Shown: positions 1-6,795, counted from the first letter of the stretch. The stretch: 15,907 nucleotides of DNA from Hyphomicrobiales bacterium (GCA_030600135.1 JAUVMS010000013.1:1-15907), one strand, 5' to 3'. A program made the numbers and translations. The notes: generated by a model not told the origin, from the sequence alone.

Positions 1-657
1 ACGGTCGGGACCAAAAATGCGCGTTTCGTAGGCCGGATTGGCAGCTTCGAGTTCCACCGTCCCACCACGCCGCCTCAGGCGTTTGAGGGTTGCTTCTTCT
101 TGATCGACGAGCGCGACGACAATGTCACCATTGTCGGCCGTATTGGCCTTGCGGATGATCACCAGATCGCCATCGTTGATCCCGGCTTCGATCATCGAAT
201 CACCCTTGACCTCGAGCGCGAAATGCTCGCCATGGGCCACCATGTCGGGCGGCACTTCGAGGTCGTGACTGTGGTTCTGGATGGCCGAAATCGGTACGCC
301 GGCGGCGATCCGCCCCATCACCGGCACGGAAACAGTGCTCGTTCCACGACCAATCGAATGCACGTCATCGCGCCCGGCGCCACCTTCGATAACGCGCGGT
401 GTGAATGTACCGCTCGGACGGACGGCTGGGCTATCCTCCATGCTCTCCGGCACTTTGATGATCTCGAGTGCACGGGCACGGTGTGGCAGGCGGCGGATAA
501 ATCCCCGCTCCTCCAAAGCCGTAATCAGCCTATGAATGCCGGACTTCGACTTCAGGGCCAAGGCATCTTTCATCTCGTCGTAGGACGGCGGAACGCCAGA
601 TTCACCAACCCGAGTGTGGATGAACATGAGCAAGTCTTTTTGCTTCGGTGTGAGCAT
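1..657 (-). CDS. lexA: SOS-response transcriptional repressor LexA (3' end outside window)
   Basis: LexA represses DNA-damage genes and inactivates itself by RecA-stimulated self-cleavage. The 219 visible residues cover nearly the whole protein. An N-terminal winged helix-turn-helix (about residues 1-65, starting MLTPKQKDLL and including PPSYDEMKDALALKSKSGIH) is followed by a linker and an S24-type peptidase domain. The cleavage site is Ala119-Gly120 (RIAAGVP). The catalytic pair is Ser154 (VKGDSMIEAG) and Lys192 (EEATLKRL). The frame is still open at the window edge, so only the last residues are missing; family members are usually somewhat over 230 residues. The ATG at 657 is preceded by GGGGAG at good spacing. 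An SOS box inside its own promoter indicates autorepression. It lies downstream of moeA in the usual alphaproteobacterial order, but an IS and two unknown genes intervene. Confidence 0.97.
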   Translation of the reverse strand, partial: MLTPKQKDLLMFIHTRVGESGVPPSYDEMKDALALKSKSGIHRLITALEERGFIRRLPHRARALEIIKVPESMEDSPAVRPSGTFTPRVIEGGAGRDDVHSIGRGTSTVSVPVMGRIAAGVPISAIQNHSHDLEVPPDMVAHGEHFALEVKGDSMIEAGINDGDLVIIRKANTADNGDIVVALVDQEEATLKRLRRRGGTVELEAANPAYETRIFGPDR

Positions 658-728
658 GGCGTCTCCCCTGCCTGCAGGAGCCCCGACGGGGCGGCGTTTC
701 TGGACGACTCGATGTACAAACCATGAAC

Positions 729-757
729 AACGTAGATGTTCTTGCACTGTTCTGCAA
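729..757 (-). promoter_or_regulatory. lexA promoter (sigma70-like -35/-10)
   Basis: On the minus strand, TTGCAG (757-752) and TACGTT (734-729) are separated by exactly 17 bases, about 72 bases before the lexA ATG. The SOS box fills the spacer, so bound LexA would block RNA polymerase. The hexamers are imperfect matches to consensus; the spacing and the overlap with the SOS box are the main support. Confidence 0.6.
738..752 (+). promoter_or_regulatory. LexA binding site (alphaproteobacterial SOS box)
   Basis: GTTC-TTGCACT-GTTC is an exact GTTC-N7-GTTC direct repeat, the established LexA recognition pattern in Alphaproteobacteria. It lies 80 bases upstream of the lexA start and within the proposed promoter spacer. 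It also lies 63 bases upstream of the divergent transposase start, so LexA could in principle affect that side too. Confidence 0.88.
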
Positions 758-815
758 GCCTTGAAGAGCAATTATCCCCCTTGAACATGTAGACGTGCTA
801 CCCTATATCTAAACT

Positions 816-1693
816 ATGAAACACAAAACCATGACCATCGGGCAGCTGCGTAAGATGTTTCCAGACGACAAAACCTGCCTGGAGCACATCATGCGTATTC
901 GTTACGGCGAGCGCCACGACTGTACCGGCTGCGGCAAGTCGGCACGCTATTATCGCGTCAAGAAACGCCGCGCCTACGAGTGCGAGCACTGTGGCCACCA
1001 GGTCTACCCAACCGCTGGCACACCATTCCATAAGTCCCGCACGCCACTGACGGACTGGTTCCACGTCATGCATATGTTTTGCACCACCCGTAACGGGGTG
1101 GCGGCCAAAGAAATCCAGCGCCAGTTGGGTGTCACCTACAAGACCGCATGGCGCATGGGCCACGTTATTCGCAGGTACATGGCCTATATCGACGGCGATG
1201 CCCCGCTTGGTGGCCGGGTGGTGGCGCCGTTGAGGTCGATAAGGCCCTTATTGGCGGCAAAGACAAGCAGGGCGAAGATGACAAGACCGTTGTTCTCGGC
1301 ATGATGGAACGTGGCGGTGATGTCATCACGCGGGTCGTTGAGAGCCGCAAATCGATCCACGTCATACCCCACATCGCCAAGCATGTTCGCCCGAGGTCGC
1401 GGGTCTATTCCGATGAGGCACATACCTGGAACGAGCTGCGTTGGAGCGATGACTACGACCTTCACACCGTCAACCACCGCAAGAAGGAATGGGCCCGTGG
1501 TCCCGTCAGCGTCAACACGCTTGAGGGCTTTTGGGCCGGCGTGAAACGGATGATCCAGGGCACACATGTCTGGGTGTCTAAGCGTTATCTGCAGAACTAT
1601 CTTTGCGAGGTCGAGTTTCGCGCGAACCTTCGGACGCGGCCTGATCTGATGATGCGGCTTTTGCTGACGGCTTTTCCTCCAGCACGCCCTTAG
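816..1693 (+). pseudogene. IS1595-family transposase, interrupted by a frameshift
   Basis: Two overlapping frames together make one full-length (about 290 residue) IS1595-type transposase. The first frame (816-1304) carries the N-terminal zinc ribbon with Cys36/Cys39 and Cys56/Cys59, then the family motif around TPFHKSRTPLTDWF. The second frame (1148-1693) carries the catalytic core: Asp at 1238-1240 (EVDKALIGG), Asp at 1412-1414 (YSDEAH), and the Asn/Glu motif VNTLEGFW with Glu at 1523-1525, then the C-terminal GTHVWVSKRYLQ segment. Homology crosses from the first frame to the second near 1211-1222 (GGCCGGGTGG); one extra C there would restore a continuous reading frame. IS1595 transposases are normally a single frame and no classical slippery heptamer is visible, so a one-base deletion is more likely than programmed frameshifting. 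A sequencing error cannot be excluded. Confidence 0.85.
816..1693 (+). mobile_element. IS1595-family insertion sequence (ends not defined)
   Basis: The transposase identifies an IS1595-family element. I looked in 753-815 and 1694-1760 for matching terminal inverted repeats and an 8-base target duplication and found no convincing pair, so only the transposase interval is given. The true ends should lie outside it, or one end has been lost. Confidence 0.6.
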
Positions 1694-1751
1694 CCATGGC
1701 GTCTAGGAGGCGACGGAAGCGGTCCTTTGAATCAGTTTTCCGCTTTTGCAT
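1578..1751 (-). CDS. possible small basic protein (57 aa) antisense to the IS end
   Basis: An ATG at 1751 opens a 57-codon frame ending at TAG 1578-1580. It begins inside the 3' end of the two-helix membrane gene in another frame and runs antisense into the transposase C-terminus. The first 20 or so residues, including DRFRRLLDAMAKG, lie outside the transposase and look helical and protein-like; the rest is rich in Lys, Ala and Ser and may be a shadow of the transposase. The ribosome binding site is poor (AAGAG only 2 bases from the ATG). It could be an IS-associated accessory frame, a gene remnant cut by the IS, or chance. Confidence 0.25.
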   Translation of the reverse strand: MQKRKTDSKDRFRRLLDAMAKGVLEEKPSAKAASSDQAASEGSRETRPRKDSSADNA

Positions 1752-2127
1752 CTCTTAACCCATCGGGATCAATTTTGCGCGTATTCTCAATGAGACTGTC
1801 AATCCAATTCAATCGTCGCTTCCGTTGCCTCCAACCTACCCAAAATAAGATTCCTCCAAACACCATAGAGAGAACACAAACCAACAACATGGGCACTGGT
1901 CGGGGGTCATCAAACAACTTTTCGACGAACAACCAAAGCGGCCCTGCCATGAAAAACTCACCGGCCAATAGAAGGTGCATTTCTTCTGCATTCCACTCCT
2001 GCATATCCTTAAGCCTATCCGGGTCCACTAACACCCCCCGGATAGTTGTTTGCAGGTACTCAATATCGTAGGAAGCCCCGCCGTATTGAACGGAGCCACC
2101 CTCGCCGCTTGACTGTTCTCTAGCCAT
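1732..2127 (-). CDS. two-helix membrane protein of unknown function
   Basis: I do not recognise this gene. The 131-residue product has a soluble N-terminus of about 50 residues, including EYLQTTIRGVLVDPDRLKDM. Two hydrophobic segments follow at about 52-72 (HLLLAGEFFMAGPLWLFVEK) and 78-99 (VPMLLVCVLSMVFGGILFWV), with a short loop between them. A strongly basic stretch RQRKRR (100-105) next suggests that the C-terminus is cytoplasmic; the N-terminus would then also be cytoplasmic. The ATG at 2127 has a purine-rich site (GAGGGAGGGGG) and overlaps the end of the upstream zinc-ribbon gene by 8 bases, implying translational coupling. A longer reading from 2202 is possible but has no comparable site. 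The DNA is more AT-rich than its neighbours (1801-1860 has 26 G/C in 60), which suggests acquired DNA. Confidence 0.7.
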   Translation of the reverse strand: MAREQSSGEGGSVQYGGASYDIEYLQTTIRGVLVDPDRLKDMQEWNAEEMHLLLAGEFFMAGPLWLFVEKLFDDPRPVPMLLVCVLSMVFGGILFWVGWRQRKRRLNWIDSLIENTRKIDPDGLRDAKAEN

Positions 2128-2416
2128 CGCCCCCTCCCTCTGGCTTCTGGCTCTTTGAGGTTCGCAGTATTGCGGCTGCATTGAACAAGTGGGTGTGGGC
2201 ACAATTCGTGCAAGTCACCATGACGAACGGATATGTTGGCCCACCAATAGATAGACCTCCGCCGCTGCTTACTGGCGGGGCAATGAGGTGCTCCGCTATG
2301 ACCCAGTTGGGGTTTGTACAAATTGGACAAGCCTTTGGACTCACCCATTTCTCGTTGAGCCATTCTTGGATTCTTTCCCTGTCCTCTGGGCTCGCTTTCA
2401 ATTTGTCCTGGCCCAT
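2120..2416 (-). CDS. small zinc-ribbon protein of unknown function
   Basis: This is a 98-residue protein with two CxxC knuckles, Cys30/Cys33 (ACPICTNPNW) and Cys69/Cys72 (VTCTNCAHTHLFNA), which is the layout of a single zinc ribbon. Between them is a Gly/Pro-rich stretch, GGGLSIGGPTYP. The N-terminus is charged and helical (PEDRERIQEWL); no signal peptide or membrane segment is visible. The ATG at 2416 has GGAGG about 4 bases upstream. The stop codon lies inside the start region of the membrane-protein gene (8-base overlap), so the two are almost certainly co-expressed and may form a complex. Similar ribbons occur in nucleic-acid-binding and in purely structural proteins, so no function is assigned. 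Confidence 0.75.
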   Translation of the reverse strand: MGQDKLKASPEDRERIQEWLNEKWVSPKACPICTNPNWVIAEHLIAPPVSSGGGLSIGGPTYPFVMVTCTNCAHTHLFNAAAILRTSKSQKPEGGGDG

Positions 2417-2481
2417 GACGCCTCCACCATTCGCCGCGAGATTTGTCCCGGCGGCGCAATGTGGTGGAGGCTACTCGGATT

Positions 2482-2501
2482 CCTCTATACATGTCTAGAG
2501 G
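2482..2501. repeat. near-perfect 20-base palindrome, possible operator
   Basis: The sequence CCTCTATACATGTCTAGAGG reads almost the same on both strands, with one mismatched position per half. It lies 66-85 bases upstream of the zinc-ribbon gene start and downstream of moeA, a reasonable place for a dimeric repressor site controlling the unknown gene pair. There is no direct evidence of binding. Confidence 0.4.
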
Positions 2502-2506
2502 GGACA

Positions 2507-2526
2507 ATTGCGCCTTGAAGCGCAAT
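2507..2526 (-). terminator. hairpin after moeA, weak terminator candidate
   Basis: ATTGCGC and GCGCAAT form a perfect 7-base-pair stem with a 6-base loop, beginning 6 bases beyond the moeA stop codon. No run of T follows, so it would be a weak intrinsic terminator, or instead a processing or regulatory hairpin before the unknown gene pair. Confidence 0.4.
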
Positions 2527-2532
2527 GAATGC

Positions 2533-3741
2533 TCAAAAATCGAGTGTGAGGAGGTTTACCTTGGCGCCGGCGAGCAGGGCAGGGGCGTGTGGTGGGCGGA
2601 CAATGAGGCAGTCTGACTGCGAGAGTAGCGACATGATGGAGCTATCTTGCGAGGCGGCTGGCGCGACGATCGCCAGACCGTCGCGGTCTCGCCCTCGGGT
2701 CATCGCCCGCATATAGTGCTGGCGCAGACCATTGGCCTCGAGTTCCTCGGCCAAAACACCAACGTGACCCATCTCCATGCTCGCCTCCTGACCCAGAAGT
2801 GCATGGATGAGCGGCACCAGGAATACGCGGCCACATATCAGTGCGGAGACGGGATTGCCGGGCAAACCGAGCACCCGCAAATCGCCGAGCCGGCCGAACA
2901 TGAGCGGTTTGCCAGGGCGCATGGCAATCTTCCAGAAATCAAGCGTCAATCCTATTTGCTTGAGCGCTGTCTGCACCAGGTCGTGGGCGCCAACGGAGGC
3001 GCCTCCTATGGTCACGAGCACATCGGCACTTTTTGCGCTCTGGAGATGTTCGCCAAGCGAATCGAGGCTGTCGCGTGCGATCCCGAGGCGCCTGGCCCGT
3101 CCTCCAGCGCTCTCCACCATAGCGGCAAGCCCATCAGGTATCGATGAGATGATCTGGTCGGCGCCGGGCATGGTACCTGGTGCGACCAGTTCGTCTCCCG
3201 TTGCCAGAATGGCGATTTCGGGCATCCTGCGCACCGAAAGTTCGGCATGGCCCATTGCCGCGGCGAGAGTGATGTCGCGTGCCGCGAGCCGTCGCCCGGT
3301 GGAGAGCAGTTTCTCGCCCTGGACAAAGTCAAGACCCTTGGGTCTCACATATTCACCGGCCACCACGCTTTCGCGCACCGTCACCCGATTGCCATCGCGC
3401 TCAGCAACCTCCTGGATAACGACGGCATCTGCGCCGGGGGGTAGCGGCGCGCCGGTAAAAATCCGCGCCGCTTGTCCCGACCCGAGCGGGCTATGCAACC
3501 CATGGCCGGCGGCGGCTTCGCCAATGATATCGAGCGTTACCGGTATATTGGCTACATCGTCGGCGCGAACCGCATACCCATCCATCGAGGAGGCATCAAA
3601 AGGGGGTTGGGTCATGCGAGCCGCAAGGCCAACCGCCAACACGCGGGAGGCCCCATTGGCGAGGGCTACGGTTTCCGCCGCCAGCGGCGCGACGTCGGCC
3701 GTGATGCGATCGAGAGCATCCTGAACCGCCAGCAGGCCCAT
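2533..3741 (-). CDS. moeA: molybdopterin molybdenumtransferase MoeA
   Basis: MoeA inserts molybdate into adenylylated molybdopterin, the last common step of molybdenum cofactor synthesis in the cytoplasm. At 402 residues it has the usual length. The N-terminal part carries PPFDASSMDGYAVRADDV, the family signature. The central MoCF-binding domain has the TIGGASVGAHD motif (usually GGxSxG..D), then WKIAMRPGKP and LGLPGNPVSA. The C-terminal beta-barrel domain ends VNLLTLDF. The ATG at 3741 lies 4 bases after the moaC stop codon, so it is the last gene of the trpGDC-moaC-moeA unit; a hairpin follows. Confidence 0.96.
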   Translation of the reverse strand: MGLLAVQDALDRITADVAPLAAETVALANGASRVLAVGLAARMTQPPFDASSMDGYAVRADDVANIPVTLDIIGEAAAGHGLHSPLGSGQAARIFTGAPLPPGADAVVIQEVAERDGNRVTVRESVVAGEYVRPKGLDFVQGEKLLSTGRRLAARDITLAAAMGHAELSVRRMPEIAILATGDELVAPGTMPGADQIISSIPDGLAAMVESAGGRARRLGIARDSLDSLGEHLQSAKSADVLVTIGGASVGAHDLVQTALKQIGLTLDFWKIAMRPGKPLMFGRLGDLRVLGLPGNPVSALICGRVFLVPLIHALLGQEASMEMGHVGVLAEELEANGLRQHYMRAMTRGRDRDGLAIVAPAASQDSSIMSLLSQSDCLIVRPPHAPALLAGAKVNLLTLDF

Positions 3742-3745
3742 GCCG

Positions 3746-4234
3746 TCACCCGTCGGCTACACGCCAAGTGCCGGACCGCCCGCCAGTCTTTTCAGTGAGC
3801 CGAATACCGGAAAAATTCATTCCCCGGTCGACCGCCTTCAGCATGTCATAGATGGTCAGGCAGGCCACTGACACGGCCGTCAAGGCTTCCATTTCGACGC
3901 CCGTCTTGCCTTCCACCCGCACCATCGCCCGCACATGGATGCCGCAAGGATCTTCCGAGGCCTCGAAATCGACGCTCGCCTTACTGATCGCAAGCGGGTG
4001 GCAGAGTGGAATAAGCTCGTGCGCGCGCTTGGCCGCCATGATGCCGGCAATTCGGGCGGTCGCCAGCACATCACCTTTGGCCGCTTCCCCGCTCCGGATC
4101 AACGTTAGCGTAAGCGGCTGCATGCCGACAAACCCTTCCGCGATCGCCGTTCGTGCGGTCATCGGTTTTTCCGAGACGTCGACCATGCGGGCCTCGCCCT
4201 TTTCATTCAGATGGGTAAGGGGGACGTCACTCAT
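3746..4234 (-). CDS. moaC: cyclic pyranopterin monophosphate synthase MoaC
   Basis: MoaC converts 3',8-cyclo-7,8-dihydro-GTP into cyclic pyranopterin monophosphate, the first stable molybdenum cofactor intermediate. The 162-residue protein has the family length. It shows the motifs AKRAHELIPLCHPL (68-81) and GVEMEALTAVSVACLTIYD (112-130). Asp130 and Lys133 correspond to the catalytic Asp/Lys pair known from E. coli MoaC, and the C-terminus has the usual LTEKTGGRSGTW. Its start overlaps the trpC stop as ATGA (4 bases), with GGAG ahead of it inside trpC, so translation is coupled to trpC. Its partner MoaA is not in the window. Confidence 0.97.
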   Translation of the reverse strand: MSDVPLTHLNEKGEARMVDVSEKPMTARTAIAEGFVGMQPLTLTLIRSGEAAKGDVLATARIAGIMAAKRAHELIPLCHPLAISKASVDFEASEDPCGIHVRAMVRVEGKTGVEMEALTAVSVACLTIYDMLKAVDRGMNFSGIRLTEKTGGRSGTWRVADG

Positions 4235-5052
4235 GCGGCTGCTCCATCGTTTACCGCTCCTCCCAATCCCAAGAGCGCGCGTGTCGCCTGCACGACATCG
4301 CCCTGACGCATCAAGCTCTCGCCAACCAGAAATGCCTTGGCGTCGGCCTTTGCCAATCGAACCATATCCTCGTGCACAAAAATTCCACTCTCGGAAACGA
4401 CGATCCGGTCCGGAGGAATATTTGGTGCAAGGGTCTCCGTCGTCTCGAGTTTGGTCTCGAACGTCTTGAGATTGCGATTGTTGATGCCGATCAGTTGGGC
4501 GTCAAGCCGCAAGGCTCGATCAAGCTCATCGCCATCGTGGACCTCGACGAGACTATCCATGCCATACTGCTTTGCCGCGGCGGCGAGTTCGCTCGCCAGT
4601 GCATCGTCGACGCACGCCATGATGATCAAGATGCAGTCGGCACCGAGCGCCCGCGCCTCGACCACCTGATAAGGATCCAGCATAAAGTCCTTGCGCAAAG
4701 CTGGTAGCGCCGTTGCCGACCGTGCGGCCGTCAGAAATTCCGGCGCTCCCTGAAACGACGGACCGTCAGTTAGGATCGAAAGACAGGTTGCGCCGCCCGC
4801 CTCGTAGGCCTTGGCAAGTGCTGGCGGATCGAAGTCTGCACGGATGAGCCCCTTGGACGGACTGGCCTTTTTGATTTCGGCGATTAAGCCAAATTGTCCG
4901 TCTCTGGAACGAGCCTCCAGCGCGCTGGCAAATCCGCGCACGGGATCGACCGAAGATGCTTGCGTCTCTAATGCGGCGAGCGGGCGAGATGCCTTGGCCT
5001 CGACGATTTCGTCGCGCTTGTAGGCCGTGATTTTTGCCAGCACATCGGACAT
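4231..5052 (-). CDS. trpC: indole-3-glycerol phosphate synthase TrpC
   Basis: TrpC closes the indole ring of indole-3-glycerol phosphate from the carboxyphenylamino-deoxyribulose phosphate intermediate. The 273-residue single-domain TIM barrel starts MSDVLAKITAYKRDEI. It carries the catalytic-lysine segment IAEIKKASPSKG, then LSILTDGPSFQG, RKDFMLDPYQV, LVEVHDGDEL, IGINNRNLKTF, VVSESGI and AFLVGESLMR, in the order expected for the barrel strands. It is not fused to TrpF. The ATG lies 3 bases after the trpD stop codon, and the end overlaps moaC by 4 bases. Confidence 0.97.
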   Translation of the reverse strand: MSDVLAKITAYKRDEIVEAKASRPLAALETQASSVDPVRGFASALEARSRDGQFGLIAEIKKASPSKGLIRADFDPPALAKAYEAGGATCLSILTDGPSFQGAPEFLTAARSATALPALRKDFMLDPYQVVEARALGADCILIIMACVDDALASELAAAAKQYGMDSLVEVHDGDELDRALRLDAQLIGINNRNLKTFETKLETTETLAPNIPPDRIVVSESGIFVHEDMVRLAKADAKAFLVGESLMRQGDVVQATRALLGLGGAVNDGAAA

Positions 5053-5055
5053 GAT

Positions 5056-6069
5056 TCAACCATTGGAAATGGTGACGAGTCGATGAAGGCTCTGCTTCGC
5101 CGCACCGCTGTCGATGGATTGCGCGGCGAGCCGTTCACCTGAGGCCAAATCGACCGCCCGACTTGCGACAATGAGTGCGGCTGCGGCATTGAGCAATACA
5201 ATATCACGGAACGCACCCTCAGCCCCATCGAGGACCGCGTGGATGGCCGCCGCATTATGCTCTGCATCGCCACCCTTCAGCGCCTCGAGCTGAGCGATAG
5301 GCAATCCAGCCTCCTCGGGCGAGACGTCGAAGGTCGTGATGTCGCCGCCCTTGAGTGCGGCCACATGGGTAGGCCCGGTCGTCGTCAGCTCGTCGAGACC
5401 GTCAGAGCCATGCACCATCCAAACATGTTCGGCGCCAAGATTTCTGAGCGTCTCGGCAAGTGGCACTAGCCATTCACGGGCAAAAACCCCGACCACTTGT
5501 CGCTTGGTGCCGGCCGGGTTGGAGAGCGGGCCGAGTAGATTGAAGATGGTGCGCGTGGCAAGCTCTTGGCGAGCCGGCATGACATGGCGCATGGCGGCGT
5601 GGTGCGCCGGCGCGAACATGAACCCGACACCGGCCTCGCGCACGCACTGGGCGATTTTGTCTGGTCCAATCTCGAGGTTGACGCCAAGCGCGCCGAGCAC
5701 ATCTGCCGCGCCGGATTTCGACGAGAGCGCGCGGTTGCCATGCTTGGCCACGCTCACCCCGGCTCCCGCCACCACGAACGCCGTGCAAGTCGAGACGTTA
5801 TAGGTCCCCTTGGCATCGCCGCCCGTGCCGACAACATCGATAGCATCACCTGGCGCGTCGACCCGCAGCATCTTCGAGCGCATGGTGCGCACCGCGCCGG
5901 TAATCTCTCCGACCGTCTCGCCGCGCACACGCAACGCCATCAGAAAGCCGCCAATTTGCGCCGGCGTTGCGGCTCCCGACATGATGGCGTCGAAAGCCTC
6001 TGCCGCTTCATCGGCACTAAGAGCGGCACCACCTGCCACTTTGTTAATGAGCTGCTTGAAGTCGGCCAT
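5056..6069 (-). CDS. trpD: anthranilate phosphoribosyltransferase TrpD
   Basis: TrpD transfers phosphoribosyl from PRPP to anthranilate. From the ATG at 6069 the protein has 337 residues, the usual length. The PRPP-binding loop is VVGTGGDAKGTYNVST (79-94; GTGGD at 81-85), followed by KHGNRALSSKSGAADVL (from 109). The catalytic barrel includes RTIFNLLGPLSNPAG and VHGSDGLDEL. The ATG at 6069 is preferred over the in-frame GTG at 6081 because GGTGGA sits 7 bases before it. It starts 26 bases after the trpG stop codon and is followed closely by trpC. Confidence 0.96.
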   Translation of the reverse strand: MADFKQLINKVAGGAALSADEAAEAFDAIMSGAATPAQIGGFLMALRVRGETVGEITGAVRTMRSKMLRVDAPGDAIDVVGTGGDAKGTYNVSTCTAFVVAGAGVSVAKHGNRALSSKSGAADVLGALGVNLEIGPDKIAQCVREAGVGFMFAPAHHAAMRHVMPARQELATRTIFNLLGPLSNPAGTKRQVVGVFAREWLVPLAETLRNLGAEHVWMVHGSDGLDELTTTGPTHVAALKGGDITTFDVSPEEAGLPIAQLEALKGGDAEHNAAAIHAVLDGAEGAFRDIVLLNAAAALIVASRAVDLASGERLAAQSIDSGAAKQSLHRLVTISNG

Positions 6070-6095
6070 TGTGGCGTCCACCGTTTATTCGATCG

Positions 6096-6713
6096 CTAGT
6101 GCGTCGCCACGCGCGTGTGCGACTTTGGGATCTCGCCACGTTGAATGCCGGCGAGATCGAGGAAATTGGCGAGCAGGGCATGGCCATGCTCGGACGCAAT
6201 GCTCTCTGGGTGGAACTGCACACCGTGTACGGGATGCTCGCGATGGGCAAACCCCATGACGACACCATCTTCCGTCTCGGCCGTAATCTCGAGGCAATCG
6301 GGTAGCGTATCACGTTCCACCGTCAGTGAATGATAACGCGTTGCAGAGAATTTTGGTGGCAAACCGGCAAAGACGCCGGCACCACGATTCATGATTTTCG
6401 AAAGCTTTCCGTGCATCAAGACCGGCGCCCGCACCACGGTCCCGCCGTACGCCTGCCCAATGCTCTGGTGGCCGAGACAGACACCGAGGATCGGCAAGTC
6501 CGCTCCCGCCCGCTCAACCAGCTCCAGGCAGATGCCAGCCTCATTCGGCGTGCAGGGGCCGGGTGACAGCACAATTGCCTGGGGCTTCTCGGCCAAAACA
6601 TCTTCGACGCTAACCGTGTCGTTGCGGTGAACCCGGCAAAGCGCACCCAACTCGCCCAAAAAGTGCACGAGATTGTAAGTGAAGCTGTCGTAATTATCGA
6701 TGAGCGTCAGCAT
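6096..6713 (-). CDS. trpG: anthranilate synthase glutamine amidotransferase component TrpG
   Basis: This class I glutamine amidotransferase supplies ammonia to TrpE for anthranilate synthesis. In the 205-residue protein the triad is Cys79 (LGVCLGHQSIG), His168 and Glu170 (VQFHPES), with the oxyanion region LSPGPCTPNEAG and the N-terminus MLTLIDNYDSFTYNLVHFLG. It heads the trpGDC-moaC-moeA unit, while its partner TrpE is about 7.9 kb away on the same strand. No convincing Shine-Dalgarno sequence precedes the ATG. No tryptophan-codon leader peptide is visible between this gene and the transporter upstream. Confidence 0.97.
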   Translation of the reverse strand: MLTLIDNYDSFTYNLVHFLGELGALCRVHRNDTVSVEDVLAEKPQAIVLSPGPCTPNEAGICLELVERAGADLPILGVCLGHQSIGQAYGGTVVRAPVLMHGKLSKIMNRGAGVFAGLPPKFSATRYHSLTVERDTLPDCLEITAETEDGVVMGFAHREHPVHGVQFHPESIASEHGHALLANFLDLAGIQRGEIPKSHTRVATH

Positions 6714-6719
6714 AGGTGC

Positions 6720-6748
6720 GGTTTAAGCAGGCCGCTGATGCCCGTCAA
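6720..6748 (-). promoter_or_regulatory. possible promoter just ahead of trpG
   Basis: TTGACG (6748-6743, one mismatch to TTGACA) is followed 16-17 bases later by a poor -10 candidate, TTAAAC or TAAACC, which ends only 6-7 bases before the trpG ATG. If it is used, the transcript would begin at or near the ATG and be leaderless, in keeping with the missing Shine-Dalgarno. The weak -10 makes this tentative. Confidence 0.25.
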
Positions 6749-6795
6749 GGCGCGTATGGCCGACGGCTTGCATCGTCGCCAATGAATTTCACAGC

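Noticed and set aside
100..726. 208-codon plus-strand open frame across the lexA region
   Set aside because: It is antisense to lexA, which has all LexA motifs; its own product has no recognisable features and is a shadow of GC-rich coding DNA.
1205..1225. Programmed -1 frameshift site in the transposase
   Set aside because: No X-XXY-YYZ slippery heptamer or A-run is visible, and IS1595-family transposases are normally one frame; a one-base deletion is simpler.
780..1760. Terminal inverted repeats of the IS
   Set aside because: I compared the sequence before 816 with that after 1693 and found no convincing matching repeats or target duplication.
2028..2525. 165-codon minus-strand frame overlapping the zinc-ribbon gene
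   Set aside because: It is in a different frame from the zinc-ribbon gene, which has a good ribosome site, paired cysteines and a coupled downstream gene; this one is an Arg/Pro-rich shadow.
2807..3724. 305-codon plus-strand frame opposite moeA
   Set aside because: It is a long Ser/Pro/Arg-rich shadow of moeA; the minus-strand protein carries all family motifs.
6714..6795. trp leader peptide or attenuator before trpG
   Set aside because: No short frame with tandem Trp codons and no alternative hairpins are visible; in this group the leader usually precedes trpE, whose 5' end is outside the window.
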